Assembly (NCBI GenBank): GCA_900660155.1 | Contig: CABFPE010000236.1 | Coordinates: forward strand, 390,083 to 420,385 | Reading direction: 5' to 3' | Source: Hofstenia miamia | Taxonomy: Eukaryota; Xenacoelomorpha; Acoela; Hofsteniidae | DNA: 30,303 bases | Part shown: positions 1 through 9,726 of the stretch, in pieces | Numbering within the stretch: position 1 is the stretch's first letter | How the letters are laid out: every line of letters begins with the position of its first letter | Notes under the pieces: generated by a model | Told to the model about the DNA's origin: nothing | The model's input: the letters and a program-made list of their open reading frames with translations, nothing else | The model's database searches: none | Position numbers and translations under genes: made by a program

Positions 1-447
1 ACCAAATTCATCTGCATATGCTATCTATCTTATTTAAATTCAAATCTCTGCAAACATCTCTCCTTTTCCTTAATGACTATATTAAATTAAATGAGCGATC
101 GCAAAAATTGCTGTGTTTAGATAAAAATTCTAATTGCTTTCATCATATATCAATTAAATTGTGGAATAATTTAGATTATGAAACGCGAATAGAAAAAAAC
201 TATAAAAAATTTAGAAAAAAATTAAAGCAATCTCTTCTAATAAAACAATATACATTAGGGGACGGTAATACACTTCATGCATTCGAAACATACATCCAAC
301 ATTGAGCACCTACACAAACATTGACGCAAACATTGATTATATTATTATATATCGTACATATTGATTTGTAGTAATTTATTTGCTTATATTTTATTTTTCT
401 TTTGTCATGTGTTAGTTTGTAGAATTTTGTATACATTAAGCAATAAA
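1..447 (+). mobile_element. 3' end of a non-LTR retrotransposon (5'-truncated)
   Basis: An open frame enters from the left edge and stops at 303-305. Its C-terminal half carries the pattern SIKLWNNLDYETR followed by FRKKLKQSLL, the usual C-terminus of CR1/Jockey-type reverse-transcriptase polyproteins (R.WN.LP......F...LK..L). An AATAAA signal sits at 442-447, where a non-LTR 3' UTR would end. No reverse-transcriptase core is visible, so this is only the last part of an element whose remainder lies outside the window or was lost by 5' truncation. The family is inferred from this C-terminal pattern alone. Confidence 0.55.
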
Positions 448-590
448 TCTGCTTTGACTCTTATATAAATACTTCTACCAGGATTCTAAATTATTTGAGA
501 ACTTTAATGATTTTTCTTCGAAAGTTTTAATTTTAAAAAAGTTTAAATTTTCAAAATTCCTAATGATTAGATAAATATGAAGACCTAAAG

Positions 591-890
591 ACCATGGGTG
601 CAAAGACTGGCCTCAACAACATTGTTTTCTATTAAAAGTCTACCCTCAAAATCATGGGTGAAAAGACTGTCCTCAACAACTTTGTTTTCTATTAAAAGTC
701 TACCCTCAAAATCATGGGTGCAAAGACTGTCCTCAACAACTTTGTTTTCTATTAAAAGTCTACCCTAAAGATCATGGATGAAAAGACTGTCCTCAACAAC
801 TTTGTTTTCTATTAAAAGTCTACCCTAAAGATCATGGGTGGAAAGACTGGCCTCAAAACTTTGTTTTCTATTTTAAAGTCTTCCCTAAAC
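591..890. repeat. 60-bp minisatellite, about five units
   Basis: Five consecutive 60-base units align with an exact 60-base period. Each contains CATGGGTG (or a one-base variant), AAAGACTG, CTCAACAAC, TTGTTTTCTATT and AAAGTCTACCCT. The first and last units are the most divergent. The last carries a short deletion and then degenerates near 890. Each unit holds a short inverted pair (AAAGACT and AGTCT). No open reading frame crosses the array in a convincing way. Confidence 0.9.
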
Positions 891-1772
891 ACTCAAAGGC
901 GTGCCATGCACAAAGTCAGAGGTCATCGCGAGAATGAAGGATGAAAATGAAAAGAGAGACCCTTCTCTATCAAGTGGTGCTTGCAGATTTTGGATATCTT
1001 TGTTAGTCTGAATGTTATGAGCACTTATAATTTTTCTCAGAAATCAAAAAAATTTAAAAATTCCATGACAGTTTAAAATTACTTCCGCATGGAGAACTAT
1101 AGCTTCATATATTTTTATGCTATGGCACTGTTTACATATCATTCTGTACGGCCGTTTTTAGAGCGATAAATACATGTATACGATCATCACAAAAAGTTAT
1201 TACATAAAATTGTCTTGCATTAACATTAAACCATGGAGAATATTAGTTTCTTAACCAGTTTAATAGCATAGTTTGAAAATTCTAATGCCTAATTCTGCGT
1301 ATTTATTTGGCTTGAAAATTTTGCAAATTTCAATATTCAAAAAAATAATATATAATTTAGTATAAACATAAAAGAGGTCTTTAGAGAAATAATTTATAGT
1401 TTGATGTTTTGGCATATTCCAATAACATGTTGTTCAAAAATATTTAAATATTTTAGTTGTGCATGAACAATATTTCTTAACTTCAATCTTTCTGCATGTT
1501 CAGATAGTTTTGTTAATTACAATGAAATAATTGAAATATAAAAAGTTGTTGTACCACAATTTAAGGTATTTTTGCGTGAGTAAGCAAAAAATTATTAAAA
1601 ATGATCGAAACTTTTGAAATGTTGTACACTTAGAAAACCATGGCTGATGTGTGACACCGACGATTTATAAAACTTTCAAGTAAAACTTCTCGGTTTCCAA
1701 ATATGTGTACGCACCCATGTTGACTTTGCGTAAATAACTTTAAACGCGAATTATACACGCACTTTGTAAGAA
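891..1772. other. AT-rich intergenic DNA, no gene seen
   Basis: I see no convincing coding sequence, RNA gene or terminal repeat here. The open frames present are short and have no recognisable motif. Confidence 0.6.
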
Positions 1773-1780
1773 CTATACGC

Positions 1781-2863
1781 AGGGGCAGACTTAAGGGGTG
1801 GCTAGTCACCTTCCAGGGGCGCATTCAGGCCTACCACTACCTCATTTTTTTCCTTTTTGGTGCTATGTTACAGTGTACTTTTATTAGAATCAGAATTTTT
1901 AAATTATTTACATTTCAATCCATTCTTTTTTAATAATAACAGTAAATTTTATACAATGTTTTGTCATAAGTGGTTTGCTTGCTAATAAATCACAATAAAT
2001 GTACGAAGTAGCATGATTTTTTGCCTTCTTAATCTTTACTATTTAACATCGTATGACATCTTATTATTAAAAAATGGGCAACTAATCCAATGAAAATATT
2101 GTTTGTTTCTGTAGTAACTTTTATATTTAAAATCATTTTTTTCTGTTATACTGTTTGTATATTTTATTAAAATATAACTCAACATCTAGAAAATACCAAA
2201 TAGCACATGTTTCAACGTGCAATTTTACTTTATAATTTCAATCATGTAATTTTTTTTCAATGTTGAATGTTTCATGCATTCATTTTTAATAATTACAAAT
2301 TGTTTTCCCAAGATTTACTCAATTTCATTGACCAAGCCCAGCCTGCTTCGGCGTCGTGTAGTGCTGCAACAACATCCACAGTGGTGTCAAATTCAATGAA
2401 TATTACTGCAGCAGCTATGAGTCCCATTCAAGGTTTTGTTGATGAGCTACATGCCGCTTCCAATCGTTCTGAACATATTGTTATGGGCAGATCAGAAATT
2501 GTTAATAAGACTTCACTTTCTGATAAAGAAAGGTGGATTTATATTAACAACTGTTTCCTAGCACTCCATCCGCAAAGAATGTAGGCTTAGTCCCTTTTTC
2601 GAAGGTAGTGCTTAAAACGAATATAATTTTTGACGGAGCTTAATATTTTCGAAAAAAGGGTAATTTCTCCTTTTATCGACCCATTTTAAGATTGAACTCT
2701 ATACAGAATTTGCATAGAATAAGCTTCTTTGTGTCTTATTGAGACACGTCCTCCTATCGTATCAAAAGTGTTTTGGGTATTTTGCGACACTGTGTATGAG
2801 GTTTTTACGGTTCTTCGCTGCTGGCCACCCCTTCCCTTTAAATATTTACCTAGATCCGCTCCT
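1781..2863 (+). mobile_element. Candidate hAT-like DNA transposon remnant
   Basis: The left end begins AGGGGCAGACTTAAGGGGTGGC. The right end, read on the opposite strand, begins AGGAGCGGATC and also contains AGGGGTGGCCAGC slightly further in. The flanks show a probable 8-bp target duplication, CTATACGC at 1773-1780 and TTATACGC at 2864-2871, with one mismatch. G-rich ends of this type and an 8-bp duplication are hAT characters. The inverted repeats are degenerate and the only sizeable ORF inside (2267-2584) is not recognisable as a transposase, so this is a candidate only. Confidence 0.4.
2267..2584 (+). CDS. Hypothetical protein or exon inside the 1781-2863 element
   Basis: A 105-codon frame. 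From about codon 17 it reads like real coding sequence: it is much less AT-rich than the flanks and contains a Ser/Thr/Ala-rich segment (ASASCSAATTSTVV) followed by a mixed charged region ending DKERWIYINNCFLALHPQ. An AG acceptor-like site precedes the coding-like part near 2310 (TTTTCCCAAG), so it may be an exon whose true start is not the ATG at 2267. I do not recognise the family. It could be the amino-terminal part of the transposase of the surrounding element, or a captured host exon. Confidence 0.3.
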   Translation: MFHAFIFNNYKLFSQDLLNFIDQAQPASASCSAATTSTVVSNSMNITAAAMSPIQGFVDELHAASNRSEHIVMGRSEIVNKTSLSDKERWIYINNCFLALHPQRM

Positions 2864-3371
2864 TTATACGCACTTGCAAAGACTTCACAGCAGTGCTTAA
2901 ACAGCGTTCTTGCTTAGCAAAGCAATTTTTATTAATATCGCAAAATTTCAACTAATTTGAATTAAAATATCATGTTTTAATATAAGTTCTTCAATAAGAA
3001 AACGTGGTTTCGTTTCATATTCTAAAACATTGATTTATTTTCTTAGAACGCACATCTGTAAAGCACATTTAAAAAATTAACTACGTGAAATATGCGTTTT
3101 AGTCCTTAATGTACTTATAAAGTTAATAACAAACTTGTTTACATCTGCAGATTGTTTGTGTAGGTGGAAGTTAAGAATAATGTGATGAACACATTTATTA
3201 CTTTGCGGGCTACCAAAGGGTTACATTATTTTTTATGGATAGGAACATTTGAAGTTAGTTTTTTAGGTCTAGAGTAATTGGTGATATTTAAAAAATAAAA
3301 TTATGTTTTTATTGTTTTTCATTAGAAAGTTTTTATTTTTTGTTATAAATGTGTTGAACCTGATTTTTTAG
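2864..3371. other. Upstream flank or intron end before receptor gene 1
   Basis: AT-rich and without coding signal. It ends in a T-rich tract followed by AG at 3370-3371, which is the predicted 3' splice site of the large exon of receptor gene 1. No counterpart of the first exon seen in gene 2 was found in bases 1-3371, so the first intron of gene 1 probably extends left of the window. Confidence 0.55.
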
Positions 3372-5191
3372 GTTACGTAGTTTGGCATTTTGATATTCCT
3401 CAGCTGAGTCCAAATGCTCACTCAATTTGGCTTTCTGACAAAATCCAATTCCCATACTTTTTGAGAATGACCAATTCTTACCTCGAAAGAAATGCTGTTA
3501 GATTTGGCATCTTAAATCATTTTAGGTGGAAGAAGATTCACGTTGTGCTTCAGGGCCTTAAGAGAATTTTTACCATTTTTGATGATTTTTTGGAGCAATG
3601 TAAGGAAAACAATATTACAATTGAAGACACATATATTGTTCGAGAACCTAATGACAATAACAATACAATAGAATTACTGCAAAGTAGAGATGCAAGAATC
3701 TTGTTGATTTTTATGCACACAGAAGCTACTGCTGCCTTCATGTGTGACATGTATTATCAGCAGTTTTTTGGTAGACGTTTGCAAATAATTCTTACTTCAA
3801 CAGTTGAAGAGGATGTTTACAATTATGGAAACTGCCATGCACATGAAATGCAACTGGTTTTAGATACTGCATTGCGTGAAGAAACATTAGAAAAAAGGTA
3901 TGATTTGGCAACTACTATTTACGGAAGTAAAAATTTTACTGCAAATGAAGCAATTGGTTACTTGGAAAGTCAATACAATTCTAGCTATACTTATGAGTTA
4001 GGAAATGGCTTCGATTGTGTTATGACAATGGTATCTGCGATAGACAGAAATATTAAAGCTATCAACCGCAGCGCATTATCAGCTTATGAGTTTGGAGAGT
4101 ATCTATTAGATGAGCTTTTAGAGACATCAGTTGAGGGAATTTTAGGAACAATAACCTTTGATGTGAATGGCAATTTAAATAACCAAATGAAAATTCAAAC
4201 ATTTCTTAACAATACTCCTGTAGATATTGGTGTGTACACCTATATCAATCATAGCATATACCTGTTTGATAAAAGCATTAATTTTCAGAAACGAGATGAG
4301 AGAATGCGAATTGAGCAGTTAGTGGTATTACCATTGAGCCAAATGTGTATTGTAATTGCATTGGCTGCTATTGGCATTTTTATATCAGTCATTTCGATTT
4401 ATTTATATCAAAAATACCGAGAATTGAATATACTAAAATTTTCCTCCCCTCTTATTAATGTGGCCATCATTTTTGGATGCTTACTTAGCCATATGGGTGC
4501 AATATTAACATCATGTTCTCAATCATCTTTAATCCAACACTACAACACAGAATTAAAGTTCGTAGTAATTTCTATTTCGTTTCTCATAACCGCTTGTTCT
4601 GTTACATTAGGTTTTGGTGGATTAGCTTTAAAAGCTTATCGAGCTCATGTTATAATGACTAAAAAATTGATGCATTCAACGCGAAAGCTGGTATTGATGA
4701 AAGATGAGTTTCTTCTTGGTGGACTTTGCTCCCTAGTTTTAATAGAAGTTCTATTTATTACAGCATCGTTCGTCTCTACATCTGTTATATATGAAAAAAA
4801 GGAAGTAGGAATTCGAATATATGATCAGAAAAGTGATACAGAAATAATGCACTACGTCATTAGAATGAGAAACATAATGAATCCTTATGCACTCTACATT
4901 ATTGCAGGAAGCAAGACATTCATGATTATTTGTGGAGTAATGCTGGCAACGCTAACCGGGAAGGTTAAGATACAAGAAATAAATGATAGTAAAATTATTG
5001 GAGTTCTAATTTATAATATATCTCTTGTCATAACTTTCTGCGTATTGATATATTACTTCTTGATAGACGTTCAGCCTATCACTGCATACTTTCTTCTAAG
5101 TGTTTTCATATCACTTAGTGCCAACGTGTGTGTGATTTTCCTGATGCTACCTAAATGTATTGACATATTCAAGATTCTGAAGCAAACCTAA
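3372..5191 (+). CDS. GABA-B-like class C GPCR, gene 1 (last exon; first exon missing)
   Basis: A seven-transmembrane receptor of the plasma membrane that would bind a small extracellular ligand and couple to G proteins. The exon starts after AG at 3371 with two bases of a split codon, enters the extracellular domain (IPQLSPNA, then FPYFLRMTNS), and runs through the rest of a Venus-flytrap (ANF-receptor) domain with NSSY and NFTA glycosylation sites. Counting from codon 3461, membrane segments lie near residues 290-313, 328-348, 366-392, 414-438, 476-500, 510-534 and 539-565. GABA-B family marks are LKFSSPLIN before helix 2, KAYRAHV after helix 3 and LNDSK/IIGVLIYN-type sequence before helix 6 (here INDSKIIGVLIYN). 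The stop follows only about ten residues after helix 7. There is no cysteine-rich domain, no coiled-coil tail, and no cysteine in extracellular loop 2. The ligand is unknown, and GABA binding is not shown. Confidence 0.88.
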
Positions 5192-6084
5192 GTTATTCCA
5201 ATCATTATCACTGCCTGCTATCTTTCCTTAATCCTATAAAATGGTAGCGTTAATCTGCAAAAAATTTGTTGTCTGCACACTATACTTATAGTCTGTCACT
5301 TCCAAAACTTTTGTGTTTGCATGAAAAGTAAGTAATCCGTATTGAATGACAATATAATCGTTTAACAATCTTTTCCTTATATTTCGTGATACTGACGTAA
5401 ATATTTTATATTTTTGCTAGATTTCTAACATACAACATTAAAATTGTTTTTGTAGATAAAAGAAATACTACTGTATTAATGGGTGTGAACTTTAGAATTA
5501 ATATCTTTACACCACCAATTTCGGAATAGTCAATTTCAAGGAAGGAATATATTTTTAAATAAACATTTTAATAATTTCTATATCTCATAAATGAAATGGC
5601 TTAGGAATTTTTATTAAGTTTTTTCAATGTTTATTTTTGAAAAAAACATCATTTGTTGAAGCTTACTCACATGTTTATTATATTGAACATAGAATATTAC
5701 AAAGTTTATGCAAATTATTCAAAGCTTGCAGGCGCGCAGACAGAAGTTTATTTCGGAAAAAAATAGAAAACAGTTTAATTTTTCTGCATTTTTACGAGTC
5801 CTTAGCTTGCCAAGTAAGAATCTACACTGCATAGTATTTTATGTACAGTTCTATGTTTATACTCTATAAGCAAATATTTAATTGCAACACGAAAGTTGTT
5901 TATTTTCTTTGTTAAGCTTAGCATAAAAGATGATGGGATGGACTATGAAAAATGTTATTTAATAAACTCTGAAAATGAGCGAAATAATTGATACAATTAT
6001 TTACCAAAATAACATTGATGTTCTCATATATGATTTGTCCGATATAGTGAAGGCGAAATTTCTTCTTGGAACATATCTCTTTCG
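5192..6084 (+). other. 3' flank of receptor gene 1
   Basis: No further coding exon is seen after the stop. AATAAA occurs at 5558-5563 and could serve polyadenylation, with a TATAAA variant nearer the stop at about 5236. Bases 5400-5710 are the reference copy of a segment that recurs downstream of the pseudogene at 9395-9650 and again at 11038-11280. Short open frames at 5637-5834 have no recognisable motif. Confidence 0.5.
5400..5710 (+). repeat. Receptor downstream repeat, copy 1
   Basis: Shared landmarks with the two later copies, in the same order: AATGGGTGTGA, AATTTC-rich stretch with GGAATAT, AATTTCTAT, ATGAAATGG, TTAAGTTTTT, TTTATTTTTG and CATG followed by TATATTGAA. This copy contains extra sequence in its first half. 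It is part of the gene 1 3' region and shows that later copies arose by duplication that included the gene tail. Confidence 0.6.
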
Positions 6085-6270
6085 TCAGTCATGATCGAAC
6101 ACAATTGATTTGATAATCTCTTTTTACTATAGCTTTCAAGCTCGACCATGCATTTTCAATAATATTGTGAGCTTTTTTGAGTAATTAGGGAGGTAATGCA
6201 GTATTTGAATGAAGAACACTTCTTCAAAAATAGATTCGACTTGGAGCACTGACAATTGTCAGAACCACTT
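6085..6270 (-). pseudogene. Fragment of an older Tc1-type transposase
   Basis: Read on the minus strand, about 6190 to 6085 encodes HNIIENAWSSLKAIVKRDYQ, which matches the third catalytic block of Tc1 transposases (NPIENLW..LK). Just upstream, in another frame, is FIQILHYLPNYS, matching the block that normally precedes it (LPWPAYSPDLN), so at least one frameshift separates them. The sequence runs up to the TA target site of the younger Tc1 element at 6930, suggesting that the younger element inserted into or beside the older one. Confidence 0.5.
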
Positions 6271-6864
6271 TATAGTTGGCTGCAAAAAAAATGAGACTGA
6301 ACACCTATTTTTCACGCTTTGTGGAAACGTATTGAGACGTTTTAGAGGAAAACTATAAAAATAAAAGACAACGAGAATTTTGTGAACTTTAAAATGGTCA
6401 AACAAAAAAGTTAATTAATTAAACTGGTACTTCGTATTTATTTGAAAACACTTACCAAACAAATTGTTTTGCTTTGCAAGGTTTCTACTTGATTTGATCG
6501 GAATGGAAACGTTGGAACAGCTTGAAAACGCCTTTGCGACATCGCAAATTTCTCGATCAACTTATTTTCGAAAGCTGAAAAAAATTCGACAAGGAGAATC
6601 TCTCAAAAGAAGAAAAGGAAGTGGANGGGGAAAAAATTGCAAACCGACTTCAAACTGAAACCGACATCTCTGTGCATGAAACCACAGTTGAGAGAACACT
6701 GAAAAAAAAGTGGAGTTACAAAAATTGGCAGAAAAAATCGACTTCTGATTACAAAAGAACATCAAGAAAAAAGATTAAATTTCGTGAAAGATTGGAAGAC
6801 TACACTTTTGAAGATGTTTGGATAACTGATGAGTGCGTATTTCAACTACACAGAAACAAAGTAC
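6207..6864. repeat. Assembly-redundant partial copy of the Tc1 element
   Basis: Bases 6207-6625 repeat 6866-7283 with only a few differences, including one A in a poly-A run. Bases 6627-6864 repeat 7356-7594. The pieces are separated by single N bases at 6626 and 6865, and the N positions are exactly where each copy begins or ends. This is the pattern of contig ends placed side by side with a one-base gap. Together the two pieces cover the same region as the following element, minus about 72 bases around the first N. The middle piece lacks the extra base that breaks the frame near 7515-7530 in the following copy. Confidence 0.8.
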
Positions 6865-6931
6865 NGAATGAAGAACACTTCTTCAAAAATAGATTCGACT
6901 TGGAGCACTGACAATTGTCAGAACCACTTTA

Positions 6932-8216
6932 TAGTTGGCTGCAAAAAAATGAGACTGAACACCTATTTTTCACGCTTTGTGGAAACGTATTGAGACGTTT
7001 TAGAGGAAAACTATAAAAATAAAAGACAACGAGAATTTTGTGAACTTTAAAATGGTCAAACAAAAAAGTTAATTAATTAAACTGGTACTTCGTATTTATT
7101 TGAAAACACTTACCAAACAAATTGTTTTGCTTTGCAAAGTTTCTACTTGATTTTTTCGGAATGGAAACGTTGGAACAGCTTGAAAACGCCTTTGCGACAT
7201 CGCAAATTTCTCGATCAACTTATTTTCGAAAGCTGAAAAAAATTCGACAAGGAGAATCTCTCAAAAGAAGAAAAGGAAGTGGACGCCCTCGAAAAATTAT
7301 TGGAAAATTCATTCAGAAAACAGTCGCAATTGCTCTCAAAAATCCCTATATTTCTGGGGAAAAAATTGCAAACCGACTTCAAACTGAAACCGACATCTCT
7401 GTGCATGAAACCACAGTTGAGAGAACACTGAAAAAAAAGTGGAGTTACAAAAATTGGCAGAAAAAATCGACTTCTGATTACAAAAGAACATCAAGAAAAA
7501 AGATTAAATTTCGTGAAAGAGTGGAAAGACTACACTTTTGAAGATGTTTGGATAACTGATGAGTGCGTATTTCAACTACACAGAAACAAAGTACAAGTGT
7601 GGTCGCCAAAGAAATGTCCAAGACCAACAAAAGCGGTTCCAAAGTTCGACCAAAAAATTATGGTTTGGGGAGCACTTTCCTATCGTGGGTTTTATTTGAA
7701 AATTTTAGACGGAAAAGCCACAATCGACAGTCAAAGATATTGCCAAATTATAGCTGAATTTATGCCTTATGCTGATGCTTTATATGATGATGGATGGATA
7801 CTCCAACAGGACGGAGCAACCCCGCACACGTCAGCAAAGACAAAAAATTGGTTTTCTGAAAATAATACCCAGTTTTTGCAATGGCCACCAAGTTCTGCTG
7901 ATTTTTCTCCTCGAAAACGTGTGGCAGATATTGAAAATGAGACGTTGAGAAGAAAAATCTGAAAAATATATCCGATTTAAAAGAAAAAATACAAAAAAGT
8001 GAACACATTTTGACATCTGAAATGAAGTCCAATTTAATGAAATCAGTTTCAGTTCGTTTTAATGAAGTTATTTCTACAGGAGGAAAACAAATCATTGATG
8101 CTTTTTACTTATAGTCCTTTAATGTATCTTTAAAATCTTACCTTTCTTGTTGTTACGTTCAGTAGTTCAAAAGTAATATGCCTTTTTTCTAGTCTCATTT
8201 TTTTTGCAGCCAACTA
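6932..8216 (+). mobile_element. Tc1-type DNA transposon, nearly full length
   Basis: Terminal inverted repeats of about 25 bases, TAGTTGGCTGCAAAA at the left and its complement ending GCAGCCAACTA at the right, enclose about 1.29 kb. TA dinucleotides flank both ends (6930-6931 and 8217-8218), as expected for Tc1/mariner insertion. The element holds a single transposase gene interrupted by two small frame errors. The size and the single gene are normal for the superfamily. It stands next to an older Tc1 fragment on its left. Confidence 0.9.
7161..8114 (+). pseudogene. Tc1-family DD34E transposase, two frameshifts
   Basis: Cut-and-paste transposase of the surrounding element. The ATG at 7161 (METLEQL) is the more likely start, because the sequence before it in the same frame is inside the untranslated end. 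The N-terminal part has a helix-turn-helix (ISRSTYFRKLKKI), a basic GRPRK-like linker and a second DNA-binding segment. The catalytic residues are D in WITDECVF (7558-7560), D in LQQDGATPH (7810-7812) and E in ENVW (7913-7915), with 34 residues between the last two. One extra base near 7515-7530 and a loss of about two bases just before 7913 break the frame. The remaining C-terminus ends at the TAG at 8112-8114. It is probably inactive as written. The first error is absent from the redundant partial copy, so it could be a sequencing error. Confidence 0.85.
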
Positions 8217-8218
8217 TA

Positions 8219-8772
8219 CAATCGTACATTGATTTGTCTTTTGTAGACTTTACGCGCATATGAATGCGCTTTCCCAATGTATTTCATGGTATGTCATTCC
8301 GAGATTACCAATGCTGCTCTGCTTGCTGCACCAACATTTCATTTGCTATATTCAATATAGTGTGCATGCGATTATATTACTATAAGTTGTATTTTTGTCA
8401 TCAATTGAGCAAATAAAATACTTAACTATTAAAATTGCAAAGCATTTCATTTGTAACAGAAGTTTACACCATATAAATTACTATATATATATTAGGGTGG
8501 CTCTTAGAAAAGGGCACAAGATTTTAAAGCTTGCCATTTTAATGGAGTTTTCTGTTATTTAAAGCAGTTTATTGTTATGCAATAAGAAAGTTTGTGTGGC
8601 ACTGTGTAATCAAAGTAAAATTGCTTTTGCTTAGGTATCTTCTTGTCAATTCCATCTGAATAACTATGAATTATAAATACATATAAATACATTGGTTCCA
8701 ATATTAGGATTTCTGTGCACATATTCTGAATGCAATAATAGACAAAAGAAAATACTGTTTGAGATTACAAAT
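8219..8772. other. Intergenic, with a possible inverted copy of the receptor downstream repeat
   Basis: No gene seen. Around 8342-8430, GCTATATTCAATATAGT and the sequence after it resemble the reverse complement of the end of the receptor downstream repeat near 9550-9645, with many differences. A short (TA)n tract lies at about 8484-8496. Confidence 0.35.
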
Positions 8773-9187
8773 TTAGCAGTTAGTGGTATTACCAACACGA
8801 AATCTTATTACAATGCAAGATGAGGCTCTACAACTGTTAGATATGAAACAAGAGGGAAGTCGAATATACTATCAGAAATGTTATGCAGCAATAACATAAT
8901 TTATCCTTATGCACACTATATTGTTGCATGATACAAATTTCTAATGATTATTTGTGGAGTAATACTTGCAACACGATAACCCGCAATAAGTAAATGACAT
9001 TAAAATTATTGGGTCTCTAATTTATGATATATATCTCTCCATAGTATTCTACATATTCATTTCTTACTTCTTGATAGATGCTCAGACTATCATGGCTTGC
9101 TTACTGCTCAGTGTTTTGATATCACTTAGTGCAATTGTGTGAGAGATTTTCTTAATGTATTGGTATATTCAAGATTCTTAAAAGAAA
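8773..9187 (+). pseudogene. Receptor pseudogene, internally deleted
   Basis: A collapsed copy of the 3' half of the GABA-B-like receptor. GCAGTTAGTGGTATTACCA at its start matches the region just before helix 1 of gene 1. It then jumps to the loop before helix 4 (TGCAAGATGA), to the second extracellular loop (GTCGAATATACTATCAGAA), to helix 5 (TGTGGAGTAATACTTGCAAC), and to helices 6 and 7 (TTCTTGATAGATG, then TGTTTTGATATCACTTAGTG). Frameshifts, stops and several internal deletions rule out function. It resembles gene 1 more than gene 2 in the helix 1 and helix 7 segments. It is followed by a copy of the gene 1 downstream region, so it came from a DNA-level duplication, not from a spliced transcript. 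Confidence 0.85.
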
Positions 9188-9394
9188 CTTCGACTTTTTA
9201 GTCATTATTATTATGTGTTACATTTCCTTAATTGAAAAATGGTGGCATAAAACTTTAAAAAGCTGTTGACATTTTTAGAATTTTTTCATTACTTATTGTT
9301 TTCATCAATTCCAAAATTTTGTTAAATAATCATATTTAATTTCAATATAAAACTTTGAATAAAGTCTCTTCCTTATATTTCATAATGCTAATGT

Positions 9395-9650
9395 AAACAA
9401 TTTCTATTTTTGATAAATTTCTAAATTACAGTTTTAATAGATGTGACATGATAACTCCAGAATATATCCAATTTCAAATTTGGAATATTTTTTTAAATTA
9501 TAATTATTTCTATTTGTAAACTTCTCTCATGAATGAAATGGACAATAGCTTTTTTAATTAAGTTTTTAACTGTTTATTTTTGTTAAAAAACAATTTATTG
9601 TAGTGTAGTCATGTGCAAACTATATTGAATATAGCGTATTGCACATTTCA
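9395..9650 (+). repeat. Receptor downstream repeat, copy 2
   Basis: Follows the receptor pseudogene at the same relative distance as copy 1 follows gene 1. It shares ATTTCTATTTTTGATAAATT, TTTGGAATA, TTAAATTATAA, ATGAATGAAATGGA and GTCATGTGCAAAC with the copy at 11038-11280, and matches gene 1 more loosely. It ends just before a (TA)n tract. Confidence 0.75.
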
Positions 9651-9654
9651 ATTA

Positions 9655-9659
<5 letters not shown>

Positions 9660-9690
<31 letters not shown>
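9660..9690. repeat. (TA)n microsatellite
   Basis: About 13 uninterrupted TA units at the end of the receptor downstream repeat. Confidence 0.95.
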
Positions 9691-9691
<1 letters not shown>

Positions 9692-9726
9692 TGAATTTAA
9701 CAACCATTTTAAATATTGATTTTGAT

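Noticed and set aside
591..890. Regular repeats that could suggest a CRISPR array
   Set aside because: The units are contiguous 60-base copies with no variable spacers, in clearly eukaryotic DNA. It is a minisatellite.
3461..3463. TTG at 3461 and GTG at 20118 as start codons of the receptors
   Set aside because: Both are internal codons. The open frame continues upstream to a splice acceptor, and gene 2 has a proper ATG and signal peptide in exon 1.
6207..7600. Real tandem duplication of the Tc1 element
   Set aside because: The copy borders coincide with single N bases, which is better explained by unmerged contig ends.
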